Positions 39,988-48,930 of a stretch of 64,000 nucleotides of DNA are shown here, piece by piece. The DNA comes from Flavipsychrobacter stenotrophus. GTDB taxonomy: Bacteria; Bacteroidota; Bacteroidia; Chitinophagales; Chitinophagaceae. How positions within the stretch are numbered: position 1 is the stretch's first letter; the number at the start of each line of letters is the position of its first letter. Location of the stretch: the NCBI RefSeq assembly GCF_002954265.1, contig NZ_PPSL01000006.1, forward strand, positions 186,001-250,000, given 5' to 3'. The position numbers were made by a program, and so were the translations under genes. The notes under the pieces are model-generated. The model saw only the letters and a program-made list of their open reading frames with translations. It was not told where the DNA came from and did not search any database.

Positions 39988-40120
39988 AGACGAAAATCTA
40001 ATTGTAAGACACGGTAATCCCCGCGGCAATGTTGCCGCCATTAATTAAGACAGCTGGCCCACCACAAAGGTTAGTTTTTATTTTAATTATTCAAAAAACA
40101 AAATGTGTTTTTATTAAATA

Positions 40121-40150
40121 CACAAGGGAAGCATTGCTGCTTCCCTTGTG
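40121..40150 (-). terminator. Hairpin terminator of paralog H
   Basis: Perfect 13-bp arms CACAAGGGAAGCA / TGCTTCCCTTGTG with a 4-nt loop (40134-40137); same hairpin family as at 38012 and 35821. Confidence 0.9.
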
Positions 40151-40177
40151 GTAAAACTAAAACACACTCACTATATA

Positions 40178-42064
40178 TTAGTGTTGTACCTGTATTTTGT
40201 TGTTGTAATTAACAGCTGCAGACTTTACAGAGATAGTGTACAAACCGCTTGTCAATGAAGACAGATCGATCTGGTTAACACCTGCACCTGCAGTCATATT
40301 GATATTGCTGTGAAATACTTCACGGCCAGTGATATCAGCTACAACTATTGTTGCTTCTTCTGATGAAGGCATGTTCCATGTGATATTCACCTTACCATTA
40401 GTAGGGTTGGGGAATGCCAGGATAGAAGCAGATGCGGTAACATCATTAACACCCACGCCTATTGGCTTAATGGTCATTGCAGTTGCCGAAGTATTTTGCT
40501 TAAAGCTTGCTCCTGTCATAGAAGGTGCCGCTGCAGTAAGAGCAATACCTGCAAAAGGAGTTGTAGCGTAATTCAGAGAATCAGGGAATACGTAGTAAGT
40601 AGCTCCTACAGGCAGATTACTGAAAGAATAGTGTCCTGTAGCATCTGTACGAACAGCCTGCATCAATTGTAAAGAAGCTGCATCGAAGATATACATCATC
40701 ATACCATTTACCGGAACTGAAGTAGAAGTACCCTTGTTAGCACCAGCTGTAACATCACCGGCTACAAAACCAGCACCTGAAGTAACGGTACCGTAAGCCA
40801 TATTGATATCCTGGTTTATATCACCAACACCGGCAGTATGAGCCAATACATCGGCAGTGCTCCAGTAGAAGCTGCTTGTATGATAAGTAGGAATAAAGCC
40901 CGTACCCAGGAACAATGAATCAAGAGTAGCAGCCTTGATGCGGTAAGAGTTGGTTGGCTCACTTGCAAAAGAGTAAGCTACGCTTGTACCCGCAGCGTAT
41001 ACAGTTGTAGAGTCAATAGCAGCAAGCATAGTACCGGTAAGAGTGATCACCCATACTTTAACCGGGCCATAATGAGCAACCGAACCGAAGTTAACATGAC
41101 CGGAGATGCCACCAAATGCACTTACGGTAACACTGTGTGTAGCATAAGCAAGACCACCGCAACCGGTAACACCATAGCTGATAGTAGCGGTGCCAGCGGC
41201 AACACCAGTAACCACACCAGTTGCAGACACAGAAGCGATAGCTGTATTAGATGAACTCCATGCACCACCGGTAACAGCATCAGACAGGTTAATAGTATTA
41301 CCAACAAATACTGATGAAGGTCCGGTGATAGTACCAGTACCAGTGGTAGCCGAAACGCTAACATAAGCTACCGCTGTAGAAGAACCACATGAACCAGTAA
41401 CAGTGTAAGATACTAATGTACCACCCGCTGTAAGACCTGTGATCAAACCTGACGTACTGATAGTAGCTACTGCAGGAGTTGCAACAGACCATACACCGCC
41501 GGTAGTTGCATCTGTTAATGAAAGTGAACTTCCTACGCAAACAGAACCGCTGCCATAGATAGAGTCAACAAAAGGAGCACCTACAGTTACTGCCTGAGAT
41601 ACAGAGCAACCGCCCGGCATTGTGTAGTATATGTTAGTAGTACCACCGGCTACACCATATACCCAACCGCTGGCATTGATGGTAGCTACAGATGGAACAG
41701 AAGAACTCCATGTGCCCCCCGGGGTAGCATCGGCCAATGTAGTAGTAGAACCTGCGCAAACAGTAAAAGAAACACCCGTTATAGGAGCAGGAGCAGCGGT
41801 AACCGTGAGTACAAGTATGTCTGTGAGTAACGAGCTGGAACAACTAATGGTAGTGGTACCAGTTCCTACTGTGACACATGTACCATAAGCATCTACAGTA
41901 GCTACAGCGGTGTTGCTGCTAGACCATATTCCACCAGTCAGAATTGCACTGTCGTGGTAATATATTGTTGCCCCGGTACAGGCACCAGTAGGTCCCGTAA
42001 TAGAAGCAAAAGATGCCATACATCCCAATAAAGCAATAATGGTTAAGAGGAAATGTTTTTTCAT
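40178..42064 (-). CDS. T9SS-secreted Ig-like repeat protein (small array, paralog H)
   Basis: A 628-aa protein with signal peptide MKKHFLLTIIALLGCMASFA. Four BIG2-like repeats follow, each with a tryptophan (GGIWSSSNTAVATV, GGTWSSSVPSVATI, GGVWSVATPAVATI, GGAWSSSNTAIASV). Then come the shared central region (FGGISGHVNF...GPVKVWVITL...PTYHTSSFYW), an SdrB-like module (PVNGMMMYIFDAASL...TDATGHYSFSNLPVG) and a T9SS tail (LAFPNPTNGKVNITWNMP). It is the promoter-distal end of the four-gene array (last on the plus map). Function is inferred as surface binding or structure only. Confidence 0.85.
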   Translation of the reverse strand: MKKHFLLTIIALLGCMASFASITGPTGACTGATIYYHDSAILTGGIWSSSNTAVATVDAYGTCVTVGTGTTTISCSSSLLTDILVLTVTAAPAPITGVSFTVCAGSTTTLADATPGGTWSSSVPSVATINASGWVYGVAGGTTNIYYTMPGGCSVSQAVTVGAPFVDSIYGSGSVCVGSSLSLTDATTGGVWSVATPAVATISTSGLITGLTAGGTLVSYTVTGSCGSSTAVAYVSVSATTGTGTITGPSSVFVGNTINLSDAVTGGAWSSSNTAIASVSATGVVTGVAAGTATISYGVTGCGGLAYATHSVTVSAFGGISGHVNFGSVAHYGPVKVWVITLTGTMLAAIDSTTVYAAGTSVAYSFASEPTNSYRIKAATLDSLFLGTGFIPTYHTSSFYWSTADVLAHTAGVGDINQDINMAYGTVTSGAGFVAGDVTAGANKGTSTSVPVNGMMMYIFDAASLQLMQAVRTDATGHYSFSNLPVGATYYVFPDSLNYATTPFAGIALTAAAPSMTGASFKQNTSATAMTIKPIGVGVNDVTASASILAFPNPTNGKVNITWNMPSSEEATIVVADITGREVFHSNINMTAGAGVNQIDLSSLTSGLYTISVKSAAVNYNNKIQVQH

Positions 42065-42306
42065 AAAAGTTTTTGTTTGGTTAGTTAATTATGTTTTTAA
42101 TTGATTTCACACAGAATTGTATTATGCCTGCATATATGACGACAGAAGCACAGCAAATGTTAGTAAATGGCTAACATTTTTTATTTCGCTGCAAATTAAC
42201 ACAAATAAAAATATTTATAGTGGTCTAATTATAAATAGATAAAGTAAATTGTTTACACCTAACCAATTGCAGAAGCAAAAAGAATACGACCCCATATCCA
42301 CTAAAA

Positions 42307-42345
42307 TACAAAAGGCATAAAACAGTTAGTTCTATGCCTTTTGTA
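42307..42345 (-). terminator. Hairpin terminator of the RluB-like gene
   Basis: Perfect 13-bp inverted repeat TACAAAAGGCATA / TATGCCTTTTGTA (42307-42319 and 42333-42345), followed in the minus direction by TTTTAG. The rest of 42065-42361 is AT-rich upstream DNA of paralog H with nothing else recognisable. Confidence 0.8.
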
Positions 42346-42361
42346 CATTATTTTATATCTA

Positions 42362-44518
42362 CTACGACTTAAAGTGCTTGAGTAAAACTATTTCGCGCTC
42401 GTTTAGGTAACGCCACTTGCCGCGAGGCAGATTCTTTTTTGTGAGATTGGCATACATTACCCTATCCAGTTTTTCAACTACATAGCCAAGGCTTTCAAAT
42501 ATGCGCCTAACGATTCTGTTACGGCCAATGTGGATCTCTATTCCCAATTCGCTCTTAGTTTCCAGGTAAGATAGTGCATCTACATGCGCCTTACCGTCTT
42601 CCAGATCCAATCCATTGATGATCTTTTCAAAATCGGCCTTTGTAACCGGCTTGTCTAATGTAACCTGATATATTTTCTTGACCCTGTTAGAAGGGTGTGC
42701 CAGTTTCTGTGTAAGGTCACCATCGTTGGTGATCAGCAACAGACCGGAAGTATTTCTGTCCAATCTGCCTACAGGGAATAATCTCTCGCCCTCAGCAGTA
42801 GCTACCAGCTGCATTACCGTCTTACGTCCCTGAGGATCATCGTTGGTGGTGATGTAATCTTTAGGTTTGTTCAGTAATATATATACCATACCCTTTTGTA
42901 TGGTCAGCTTCTTATCATTGAAGTAAACAACATCTTCATCACCCACCTTGTGACCCGGATTAGTAATTACTTCGCCGTTTATTTTCACTTTACCTTCCTT
43001 CACCAGTAATGCCGCGTCTCTGCGACTGCAAACACCACTGTGTGCAAGATATTTATTCAATGGCATGGCCTCAGGTCCTTTCACTTCTTCCTCTTCGTCT
43101 TCATCATGATGATGGCGTCTCTTCTTTTTACGGATAGGCTCGTCATCTTCATCCTCTTCACCGGCTTCTACTTCAGGATGCCTGTCCTTACGATCGAATG
43201 GTTTTTTACCTTCTCCGGGAGCCTTTTTGAATGGCCTCTTTTCGTCGGCTTTCTCTATTTTATTTTTAGGCTTTTTATCACCGGTATCTTTCCTGGCTGG
43301 CTTGTCACCGAATCTTGCAGAAATTGGCTCATTAGTTTCCTTCTTAAAAGCACGTGCCGGATCTTCTTTCTTAACCGCTACCTTCCTGTTCTTCTTCTTC
43401 TCTTCGAGCAGTTCATCGCTTATTTTGAAAGATTCATATGGCATTTCTTCCGGCGCATCAAACTTCGGCTCCGTACCCTTTGCGGCATCGCGTTGGAAAA
43501 ATGGCTTATCACTGTCTTTTATTGCTCGCTTTTCACCAGTCTTCTTTGGCATTCCACGGTCGCTATAGTCAATACCTTTCTGCCACAGGCTACCTTCAGT
43601 GCTCTCTTTTTTAGCGTATGGCTTCTTTTCGCCATCACCTTCTTTTTTCTTCCATGTTCCTTCCGCATCTCCATCAGGACGTGGTTTACGGGCATATGGT
43701 GCATCACCGTCTTTCTTTGCAAAAGGCTTTTTTGCGCCATAAGGGGTATCGCCATCTCTCTTTGCAAATGGTTTCTTTGCACCGTATGGAGCATCACCAT
43801 CTTTCTTAGGGAATGGCCTTTTTTCTGCTCTGTCCTTTTTAGGGAAAGGCTTCTTGCCATCTTCATTACTTCTTTCCCACTTGTTCTCTGCTTCTTTACC
43901 GGTATAGTCAGCATCTCCCTTTACAAAAGGCATTTTTCTATCGGTCTTTTCAGTTCTTTTCCAGGCATTGTCGCTATCGGTGCGTGGTTTGCGATCAGCA
44001 TAAGGCGCATCACCCTCTCTTTTTTCAAAAGGTTTCTTTCTGTCGCTACCCTTACCCTCACGTTTCCATGGATTATCTCCGTCTTCGCGTGGTTTACGGT
44101 CGGCAAACGAACTATCGCCATCTTTTTTATCAAATGATTTGCTGCGTCCACCCTTCTTTTCTCTCTTCCACGGATTATGCTCATCGCTTCCGGGAGCTGC
44201 ATTATCAGCATCAGCACGGGGAGCAGCTTTTTTCCTGTCACCACTTTTGCTTGGGCGTTTCCACGGATTGTCGGAATCGTCGGCAGGTTTGTTGCTATCA
44301 CTATCTTTTTTAAAGGCAGGCCTTACTTTATCGGCACCATCTTTATTATAAGGCTTATCGTCTTTTTTTGTACTGCTCCGTTTAAATGGATTGCTGTCAC
44401 CACCGCCGGCATATTTGCTTCTGCCAAATGGTTTTGCGGTACCGCCATCCTCCTTGCGTTGATACCCTTTTTCATTATTATTTTCTCTGCCGGATGCAGA
44501 TCCTGATTTCTTATTCAT
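42362..44518 (-). CDS. rluB: 23S rRNA pseudouridine synthase, RluB/RsuA family, with about 480-residue basic low-complexity N-terminal extension
   Basis: About 718 aa. The catalytic part is C-terminal: an S4 RNA-binding domain (MPLNKYLAHSGVCSRRDAAL, about 483-540), then the synthase core with VGRLDRNTSGLLLITNDGD, whose Asp (about 587) is the expected nucleophile, and RIVRRIFESLGYVVEKLDRV near the end. It isomerises a uridine in 23S rRNA; the RluB subtype is inferred. The N-terminal 480 residues are Lys/Asp/Gly/Pro-rich, with repeats such as KKPFAKKDGDAPYGA and DNPWKREGKG, and are predicted to be disordered. I chose the start at 44518, not 44557, because a -7 promoter element (44544-44551) lies between them. 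Typical family members are about 240-290 aa. Confidence 0.88.
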   Translation of the reverse strand: MNKKSGSASGRENNNEKGYQRKEDGGTAKPFGRSKYAGGGDSNPFKRSSTKKDDKPYNKDGADKVRPAFKKDSDSNKPADDSDNPWKRPSKSGDRKKAAPRADADNAAPGSDEHNPWKREKKGGRSKSFDKKDGDSSFADRKPREDGDNPWKREGKGSDRKKPFEKREGDAPYADRKPRTDSDNAWKRTEKTDRKMPFVKGDADYTGKEAENKWERSNEDGKKPFPKKDRAEKRPFPKKDGDAPYGAKKPFAKRDGDTPYGAKKPFAKKDGDAPYARKPRPDGDAEGTWKKKEGDGEKKPYAKKESTEGSLWQKGIDYSDRGMPKKTGEKRAIKDSDKPFFQRDAAKGTEPKFDAPEEMPYESFKISDELLEEKKKNRKVAVKKEDPARAFKKETNEPISARFGDKPARKDTGDKKPKNKIEKADEKRPFKKAPGEGKKPFDRKDRHPEVEAGEEDEDDEPIRKKKRRHHHDEDEEEEVKGPEAMPLNKYLAHSGVCSRRDAALLVKEGKVKINGEVITNPGHKVGDEDVVYFNDKKLTIQKGMVYILLNKPKDYITTNDDPQGRKTVMQLVATAEGERLFPVGRLDRNTSGLLLITNDGDLTQKLAHPSNRVKKIYQVTLDKPVTKADFEKIINGLDLEDGKAHVDALSYLETKSELGIEIHIGRNRIVRRIFESLGYVVEKLDRVMYANLTKKNLPRGKWRYLNEREIVLLKHFKS

Positions 44519-44543
44519 GAGTATTCGCTTTTTTTGGAGGGTG

Positions 44544-44551
44544 CAAAGGTA
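44544..44551 (-). promoter_or_regulatory. -7 promoter element of the RluB-like gene
   Basis: Minus strand reads TACCTTTG (TAnnTTTG), 25 bp upstream of the ATG at 44518. Its position rules against the longer reading from 44557. Confidence 0.55.
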
Positions 44552-44632
44552 AGACATATGTAGTCAACAACCCTAAGAGAATTGCCGAGCCCCCTGCTTT
44601 CTATTATATATTAATTGTCTTTCAGATAAGAA

Positions 44633-44986
44633 TTAAGCCCTTCCAGCTATTAAGAACGGTAGTGCTTCGTTGTAATTAGTGATGATAAGGTTGAGTGATT
44701 GCTTGATCTCATCAAGCCCGGTTCTTTGCTTAGCAAGTCCATCGATCTTCACCAGGCTATCGTAAACACCTGTAATTTTTATAATACCTGCCGACGATTT
44801 CAGAAAATGTGCCTGTTTGTGTATATCTTCAAAATCTCCATTATTCCTTATAAGATCGGAGAGTTTAAGCATACCGGTTGCCATTGTATCCACAAAAATG
44901 CCTATTACCTCCCGTATATAGCCTTCGTCTCCGCCCGATATTTCGCTGATATAACTGAGATCAATTAAAGGGTGTTGTATTGGCAT
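44633..44986 (-). CDS. Stand-alone histidine phosphotransfer (HPt) protein
   Basis: A 117-aa cytoplasmic helical protein. The HPt motif HKQAHFLKSSAG supplies the probable phosphorylated histidine H60. N-terminal IDLSYISEISGGDEGYIREV is a common lead-in to HPt domains. The start lies 22 bp inside the end of the response-regulator gene, so the two are translationally coupled and probably partners in a phosphorelay. No histidine kinase is in the window. Confidence 0.85.
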   Translation of the reverse strand: MPIQHPLIDLSYISEISGGDEGYIREVIGIFVDTMATGMLKLSDLIRNNGDFEDIHKQAHFLKSSAGIIKITGVYDSLVKIDGLAKQRTGLDEIKQSLNLIITNYNEALPFLIAGRA

Positions 44987-45363
44987 GCAATATTATTTTC
45001 AATTAGTTGAACAATCAATTCACATAACACGGGTGGGTCAAATGGTTTTGAAACGCACATATCCATTCCGGCTGCGGTCCAGGTTGCATTCTCATCTTCT
45101 ACATTATTGGCAGTAAGGCCCACAATGGGAATATTGAGACCCATTTCAAATTTAATATATCGCGATGCTTCAAGTCCGCCCAATTCAGGCATCTGTATGT
45201 CCATAACAATGGCATCAAACCGCTGAAACAGTACACATTCCACAGCTTCAAGGCCATTATCAGCAACCTTAATAACAGCACCATTCTTTTCGAGAACAAA
45301 GCCTAATATCTTCTGGTTCAGCTTGTTATCATCTACAATGAGTATATTTTTACCTTCCAGCAA
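44965..45363 (-). CDS. Single-domain response regulator (CheY-like receiver)
   Basis: A 132-aa receiver domain with no output domain. The acidic pair D11-D12 (ILIVDDNKLNQ), phosphoacceptor D55 (IVMDIQMPELGG), T84 (VGLTANN) and K106 (VSKPF) are all present. The pattern resembles receivers of hybrid-kinase systems. It overlaps the downstream HPt gene, consistent with a two-protein relay shuttling phosphate from a kinase elsewhere. It is divergent from the capD-like gene across a 259-bp AT-rich gap. Confidence 0.9.
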   Translation of the reverse strand: MLEGKNILIVDDNKLNQKILGFVLEKNGAVIKVADNGLEAVECVLFQRFDAIVMDIQMPELGGLEASRYIKFEMGLNIPIVGLTANNVEDENATWTAAGMDMCVSKPFDPPVLCELIVQLIENNIACQYNTL

Positions 45364-45622
45364 ATTTCCTGTTTTTAATTCCTGCTAAATTCGTTATTTT
45401 TGACAACATAAAAAAATTATAATTAATTAGTAATACATTTATTTATAAATAATTATAATATATATCCTTTTCCGTTTAATAAAAAAGTTTTGTATATTGC
45501 AGAAGGGCTTTATGCATTAAGCAATTATTAATGTTAGTCCAGGCCATTGTATTGCTTGTTAATTGAGCTTAATTTTGGCGGATAAATTTAATTGTGCTGT
45601 GATATTGATCGGTGATTCTTAA

Positions 45623-47554
45623 ATGTTGAGTATGGCATATAAAATACGCATTCTTCCCAGGTGGCTGGTTTTCTTATTGGATCTGTTTTTAGTTTGTTTT
45701 TGCCTGTTTCTGGCAAGAGCACTGAAAATGAATTTTTCATGGCCGCATGTAGTTGTGGGGCTAAGGTCAATGACGGTAGTTGTGCTGTTGTTGAATGCTG
45801 CACTGTTCTATATATTCAAGAGCTATGCGGGAATAGTACGTTATACTAATATTGAGGATACATCCAGATTGGTAATGGTGAATGCTATTGCTTCATTTTT
45901 TTACCTGGCAGTTAATATTTTTGTTTACCATTCGCAGAACTTCTTTACGCTACAGGTTGTTACAATCAACTTTTTTATAACCAGCTTTGTCATTATCTCT
46001 TATCGCCTGGCGGTGAGGTATTGCTTCCAGTTCTACAAATTATACTCTGAGGGCGAAAAAGTACCCCGTAAAAAAGTTGCGGTATACAATGCTTCGGCGA
46101 ACGGATTACATATTAAAAATGTAATGAACAACCTGCCTAACGGAGACATGCAGGTAGTAGCATTTTTAGATGATAATTTAAGTGGTAACGGTAAATTGCT
46201 GGAGGGTATTCCTATATATACTACCAATGAAAGCAATATAGAGAAACTAAAAAATGAAGGTGTAGAGCTGGTGATCTTTGTAAATAAGATCACAGAAAAA
46301 GATAAGCTGAATGCACTGGTAGATAATTGCCTGCACTATGGCATACGCATACAGCAAGTGCCTACTATGCGAGACTGGCTGAACGGCAAATTGGATACGC
46401 AGCAGCTACAGAATATCAACATTGAAGATCTTCTTGAAAGAGAAGTTATTAAAATACATAACGAAGCTATATATACTGAGCTGAAAGGCAAGAAGATACT
46501 GGTAACGGGCGCCGCAGGATCAATAGGCAGCGAGCTGGTGCGCCAGCTATTAAACTACCGTCCATCTTTGATTATACTTTGTGACCAGGCAGAAACGCCG
46601 ATGCACGAGTTTACACTGGAGATACAGGAGAAATATAAGAATGCTAACATTAAGGCATACCTCGGGGACATTACCGACAGGCAGCGTATGGAACACCTGT
46701 TTGAGGTTTACAACCCGCAGATAGTTTTTCACGCAGCAGCTTATAAGCACGTACCATTGATGGAGGATAACCCGTCTATAGCGGTAATGAACAATGTGCT
46801 GGGCACAAAAAATCTTGCAGAACTATCAGTAGCTAATGATGTGGAGAAGTTTGTAATGATCTCTACAGATAAGGCGGTGAACCCTACCAATGTAATGGGC
46901 GCATCAAAACGTATTGCTGAGATATTCACGCAGAGCTTCTACAGATCTATGCTCAATGATATGGAGCTGCATAAAGAAGATGGCACTCCACACATTACTA
47001 AGTTTGTAACAACCAGATTTGGCAATGTACTGGGATCAAACGGATCTGTGATACCACGATTTAAAATGCAGCTGGAAAAGGGCGGACCGATCACCGTTAC
47101 TCACCCTGAAATTACCCGTTATTTCATGACCATACCCGAAGCTTGTATTTTGGTATTAGAGGCAGGTGTAATGGGACAAGGTGGCGAGATATTTGTGTTT
47201 GACATGGGTAAGCCTGTTAAGATAGCAGACCTCGCCAAAAAAGTGATTCGCCTGGCGGGCAAGGAACCTGATGTAGATATACAGATTGTATACAGCGGAC
47301 TGAGACCGGGAGAAAAGCTATATGAGGAGTTGTTGAACAACGCAGAAAATACGCGCCCAACGTACCACGAAAAGATCTTGATAGCAGACGTGCGTGAATA
47401 CAATTTTGCTGATGTAAGCAAGAGAGTGGAAAAACTAATAGCCTGCGCCAAACAACATTACACACTGGAGACTGTTTACCTGATGAAAGATCTGGTACCT
47501 GAGTTTGTGAGTACCAATGTGGCCTATGAGAAGGTGAATGCTACTACAAAATAG
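45623..47554 (+). CDS. Membrane-bound nucleotide-sugar 4,6-dehydratase (CapD/WbpM/PglF family)
   Basis: A 643-aa inner-membrane enzyme for surface polysaccharide biosynthesis. Four hydrophobic helices (about 12-35, 48-66, 84-102, 110-130) are followed by a CoA-binding-like domain and an extended SDR domain with the NAD motif TGAAGSIGS (295-303). The active-site segment STDKAVNPTNVMGASKR (414-430) has Met425 where classical SDRs have Tyr, the S/T-M-K arrangement of long WbpM-type UDP-GlcNAc dehydratases. The reaction is probably conversion of UDP-GlcNAc to a 4-keto-6-deoxy sugar. The start at 45623 is followed by another ATG three codons later. It stands alone and is closed by a terminator. 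Confidence 0.9.
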   Translation: MLSMAYKIRILPRWLVFLLDLFLVCFCLFLARALKMNFSWPHVVVGLRSMTVVVLLLNAALFYIFKSYAGIVRYTNIEDTSRLVMVNAIASFFYLAVNIFVYHSQNFFTLQVVTINFFITSFVIISYRLAVRYCFQFYKLYSEGEKVPRKKVAVYNASANGLHIKNVMNNLPNGDMQVVAFLDDNLSGNGKLLEGIPIYTTNESNIEKLKNEGVELVIFVNKITEKDKLNALVDNCLHYGIRIQQVPTMRDWLNGKLDTQQLQNINIEDLLEREVIKIHNEAIYTELKGKKILVTGAAGSIGSELVRQLLNYRPSLIILCDQAETPMHEFTLEIQEKYKNANIKAYLGDITDRQRMEHLFEVYNPQIVFHAAAYKHVPLMEDNPSIAVMNNVLGTKNLAELSVANDVEKFVMISTDKAVNPTNVMGASKRIAEIFTQSFYRSMLNDMELHKEDGTPHITKFVTTRFGNVLGSNGSVIPRFKMQLEKGGPITVTHPEITRYFMTIPEACILVLEAGVMGQGGEIFVFDMGKPVKIADLAKKVIRLAGKEPDVDIQIVYSGLRPGEKLYEELLNNAENTRPTYHEKILIADVREYNFADVSKRVEKLIACAKQHYTLETVYLMKDLVPEFVSTNVAYEKVNATTK

Positions 47555-47576
47555 TTTCTATTTGATTACTGATATT

Positions 47577-47604
47577 AAAATCTCCCGTCAATGCGGGAGA
47601 TTTT
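47577..47604 (+). terminator. Rho-independent terminator of the capD-like gene
   Basis: Perfect 11-bp arms AAAATCTCCCG / CGGGAGATTTT with a 6-nt loop (47588-47593), followed by TGTTTT. Confidence 0.9.
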
Positions 47605-47681
47605 TGTTTTGAGCCCGGTCTATAAACAATAAGAATTTTACCAAATCACCCTACCGGTTTACTTTTTACTTTTCAAAAGGT

Positions 47682-47689
47682 TACTTTTG
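47682..47689 (+). promoter_or_regulatory. -7 promoter element of purM
   Basis: TACTTTTG (TAnnTTTG), 18 bp before the TTG start of purM. A weak -33 (GTTTAC) sits about 20 bp upstream. The implied leader is only about 10 nt. Confidence 0.55.
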
Positions 47690-47707
47690 CGGTCTGAAAC
47701 ATAGACT

Positions 47708-48874
47708 TTGAACAGATATAACCAACGCGGTGTTTCCGCACAGAAGGAAGACGTGCATAAAGCTATTGAGAAACTGGATAAAGGGCTTTTCCCAAATGCC
47801 TTTTGTAAAGTTTACCCCGACTACTGGGGCAATGACGATGAGTATTGCAACCTGATGCATGCTGATGGCGCAGGCACCAAATCGATCCTCGCTTACATGT
47901 ACTGGAAAGAAACAGGTGATATGAGCGTATGGAAGGGTATTTCTATCGATTCTATAGTGATGAACATAGATGATATGCTGTGCGTGGGGGCGGTAGGTCC
48001 ATTTACTTACTCATCAACTATTGGTCGCAACAAACAGTTGATCCCGGGAGAAGTTATTTCCGAACTGATCAATGGCACACAATCTTACTTTGACAAATTG
48101 AGTGAATATGGCCTTACCGTTCACCTGATGGGTGGTGAGACAGCTGATGTAGGAGATGTGGTACGCACTGTAATTGTTGATGGTACTATGGCTTGCCGTA
48201 TGCGCCGCGACAAATTGGTGACCACAGAAAAAATGCAGGCGGGTGATGTAATAGTATCGCTTGCCAGCTACGGACAAGCCACTTACGAAGATGAATACAA
48301 CAGCGGCATGGGCAGCAACGGTCTTACCAGTGCCCGCCACGAAATGCTGAAGAATGATTATGCACGTCTTTATCCTGAAAGTGTTGATCCTAACCTGCTG
48401 GCAGAAGTAGTTTACAATGGCAAATATTCACTTACGGATGCAACTGAAACGGGACTTGATATAGGTAAGATGATCCTATCCCCTACCCGCACTTATGCAC
48501 CGGTTATCTTAAAAGTACTGGAGCAGCATTTTGATGCTATACATGGCATTATTCATTGCAGTGGTGGTGGCCAGACCAAGTGCCTGCATTACCTGCCTAA
48601 GCCGCTTCGTGTAGTTAAAAACAATTTATTACCTGTTCCACCGTTATTCACCATGATACAGGAATCTGCCGGTACCAGCTGGAAGGAAATGTATCAGGTA
48701 TTCAATATGGGGCAGCGTCTGGAAATATTCACAGACAAGGCTACAGCAGAAAATATCATTGCCATTTCTAAGAGCTTTAATATTGAGGCGCAAATTTCGG
48801 GCTATGTTGAGGAGTCTGACCAAAAAGAATTACTGATCAGCAGCCCTTTTGGTGAGTTTACTTACCATGGATAA
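47708..48874 (+). CDS. purM: Phosphoribosylformylglycinamidine cyclo-ligase (AIR synthase)
   Basis: A 388-aa cytosolic purine-pathway enzyme converting FGAM and ATP to AIR. The family hallmarks are HADGAGTKSILAYMYWKET (ATP/substrate loop), NIDDMLCVGAVGPFTYSSTIGRN, MGGETADVGDVVRT, SYGQATYEDEYNSGMGSNG and IHCSGGGQTKCLHYL, an arrangement typical of Bacteroidota PurM. The start codon is TTG at 47708: the N-terminus NRYNQRGVSAQKEDVHKAI matches the family start, a TAG lies in frame at 47702-47704, and the next in-frame ATG (the Met of CNLMHADG) falls well inside the conserved N-terminal region. It is preceded by its own promoter and the capD terminator. Confidence 0.93.
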   Translation: MNRYNQRGVSAQKEDVHKAIEKLDKGLFPNAFCKVYPDYWGNDDEYCNLMHADGAGTKSILAYMYWKETGDMSVWKGISIDSIVMNIDDMLCVGAVGPFTYSSTIGRNKQLIPGEVISELINGTQSYFDKLSEYGLTVHLMGGETADVGDVVRTVIVDGTMACRMRRDKLVTTEKMQAGDVIVSLASYGQATYEDEYNSGMGSNGLTSARHEMLKNDYARLYPESVDPNLLAEVVYNGKYSLTDATETGLDIGKMILSPTRTYAPVILKVLEQHFDAIHGIIHCSGGGQTKCLHYLPKPLRVVKNNLLPVPPLFTMIQESAGTSWKEMYQVFNMGQRLEIFTDKATAENIIAISKSFNIEAQISGYVEESDQKELLISSPFGEFTYHG

Positions 48875-48930
48875 AAATATTATATAGTATATTTACAATT
48901 AATAATCATCATTCTATAACTCCTTCATGT

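Noticed and set aside
43040-44137. Long open frame of 365 codons on the plus strand opposite the RluB-like gene
   Set aside because: It is the antisense of the Lys/Asp repeat region; its Phe/Leu-rich sequence has no family motif and follows from codon bias of the real gene.
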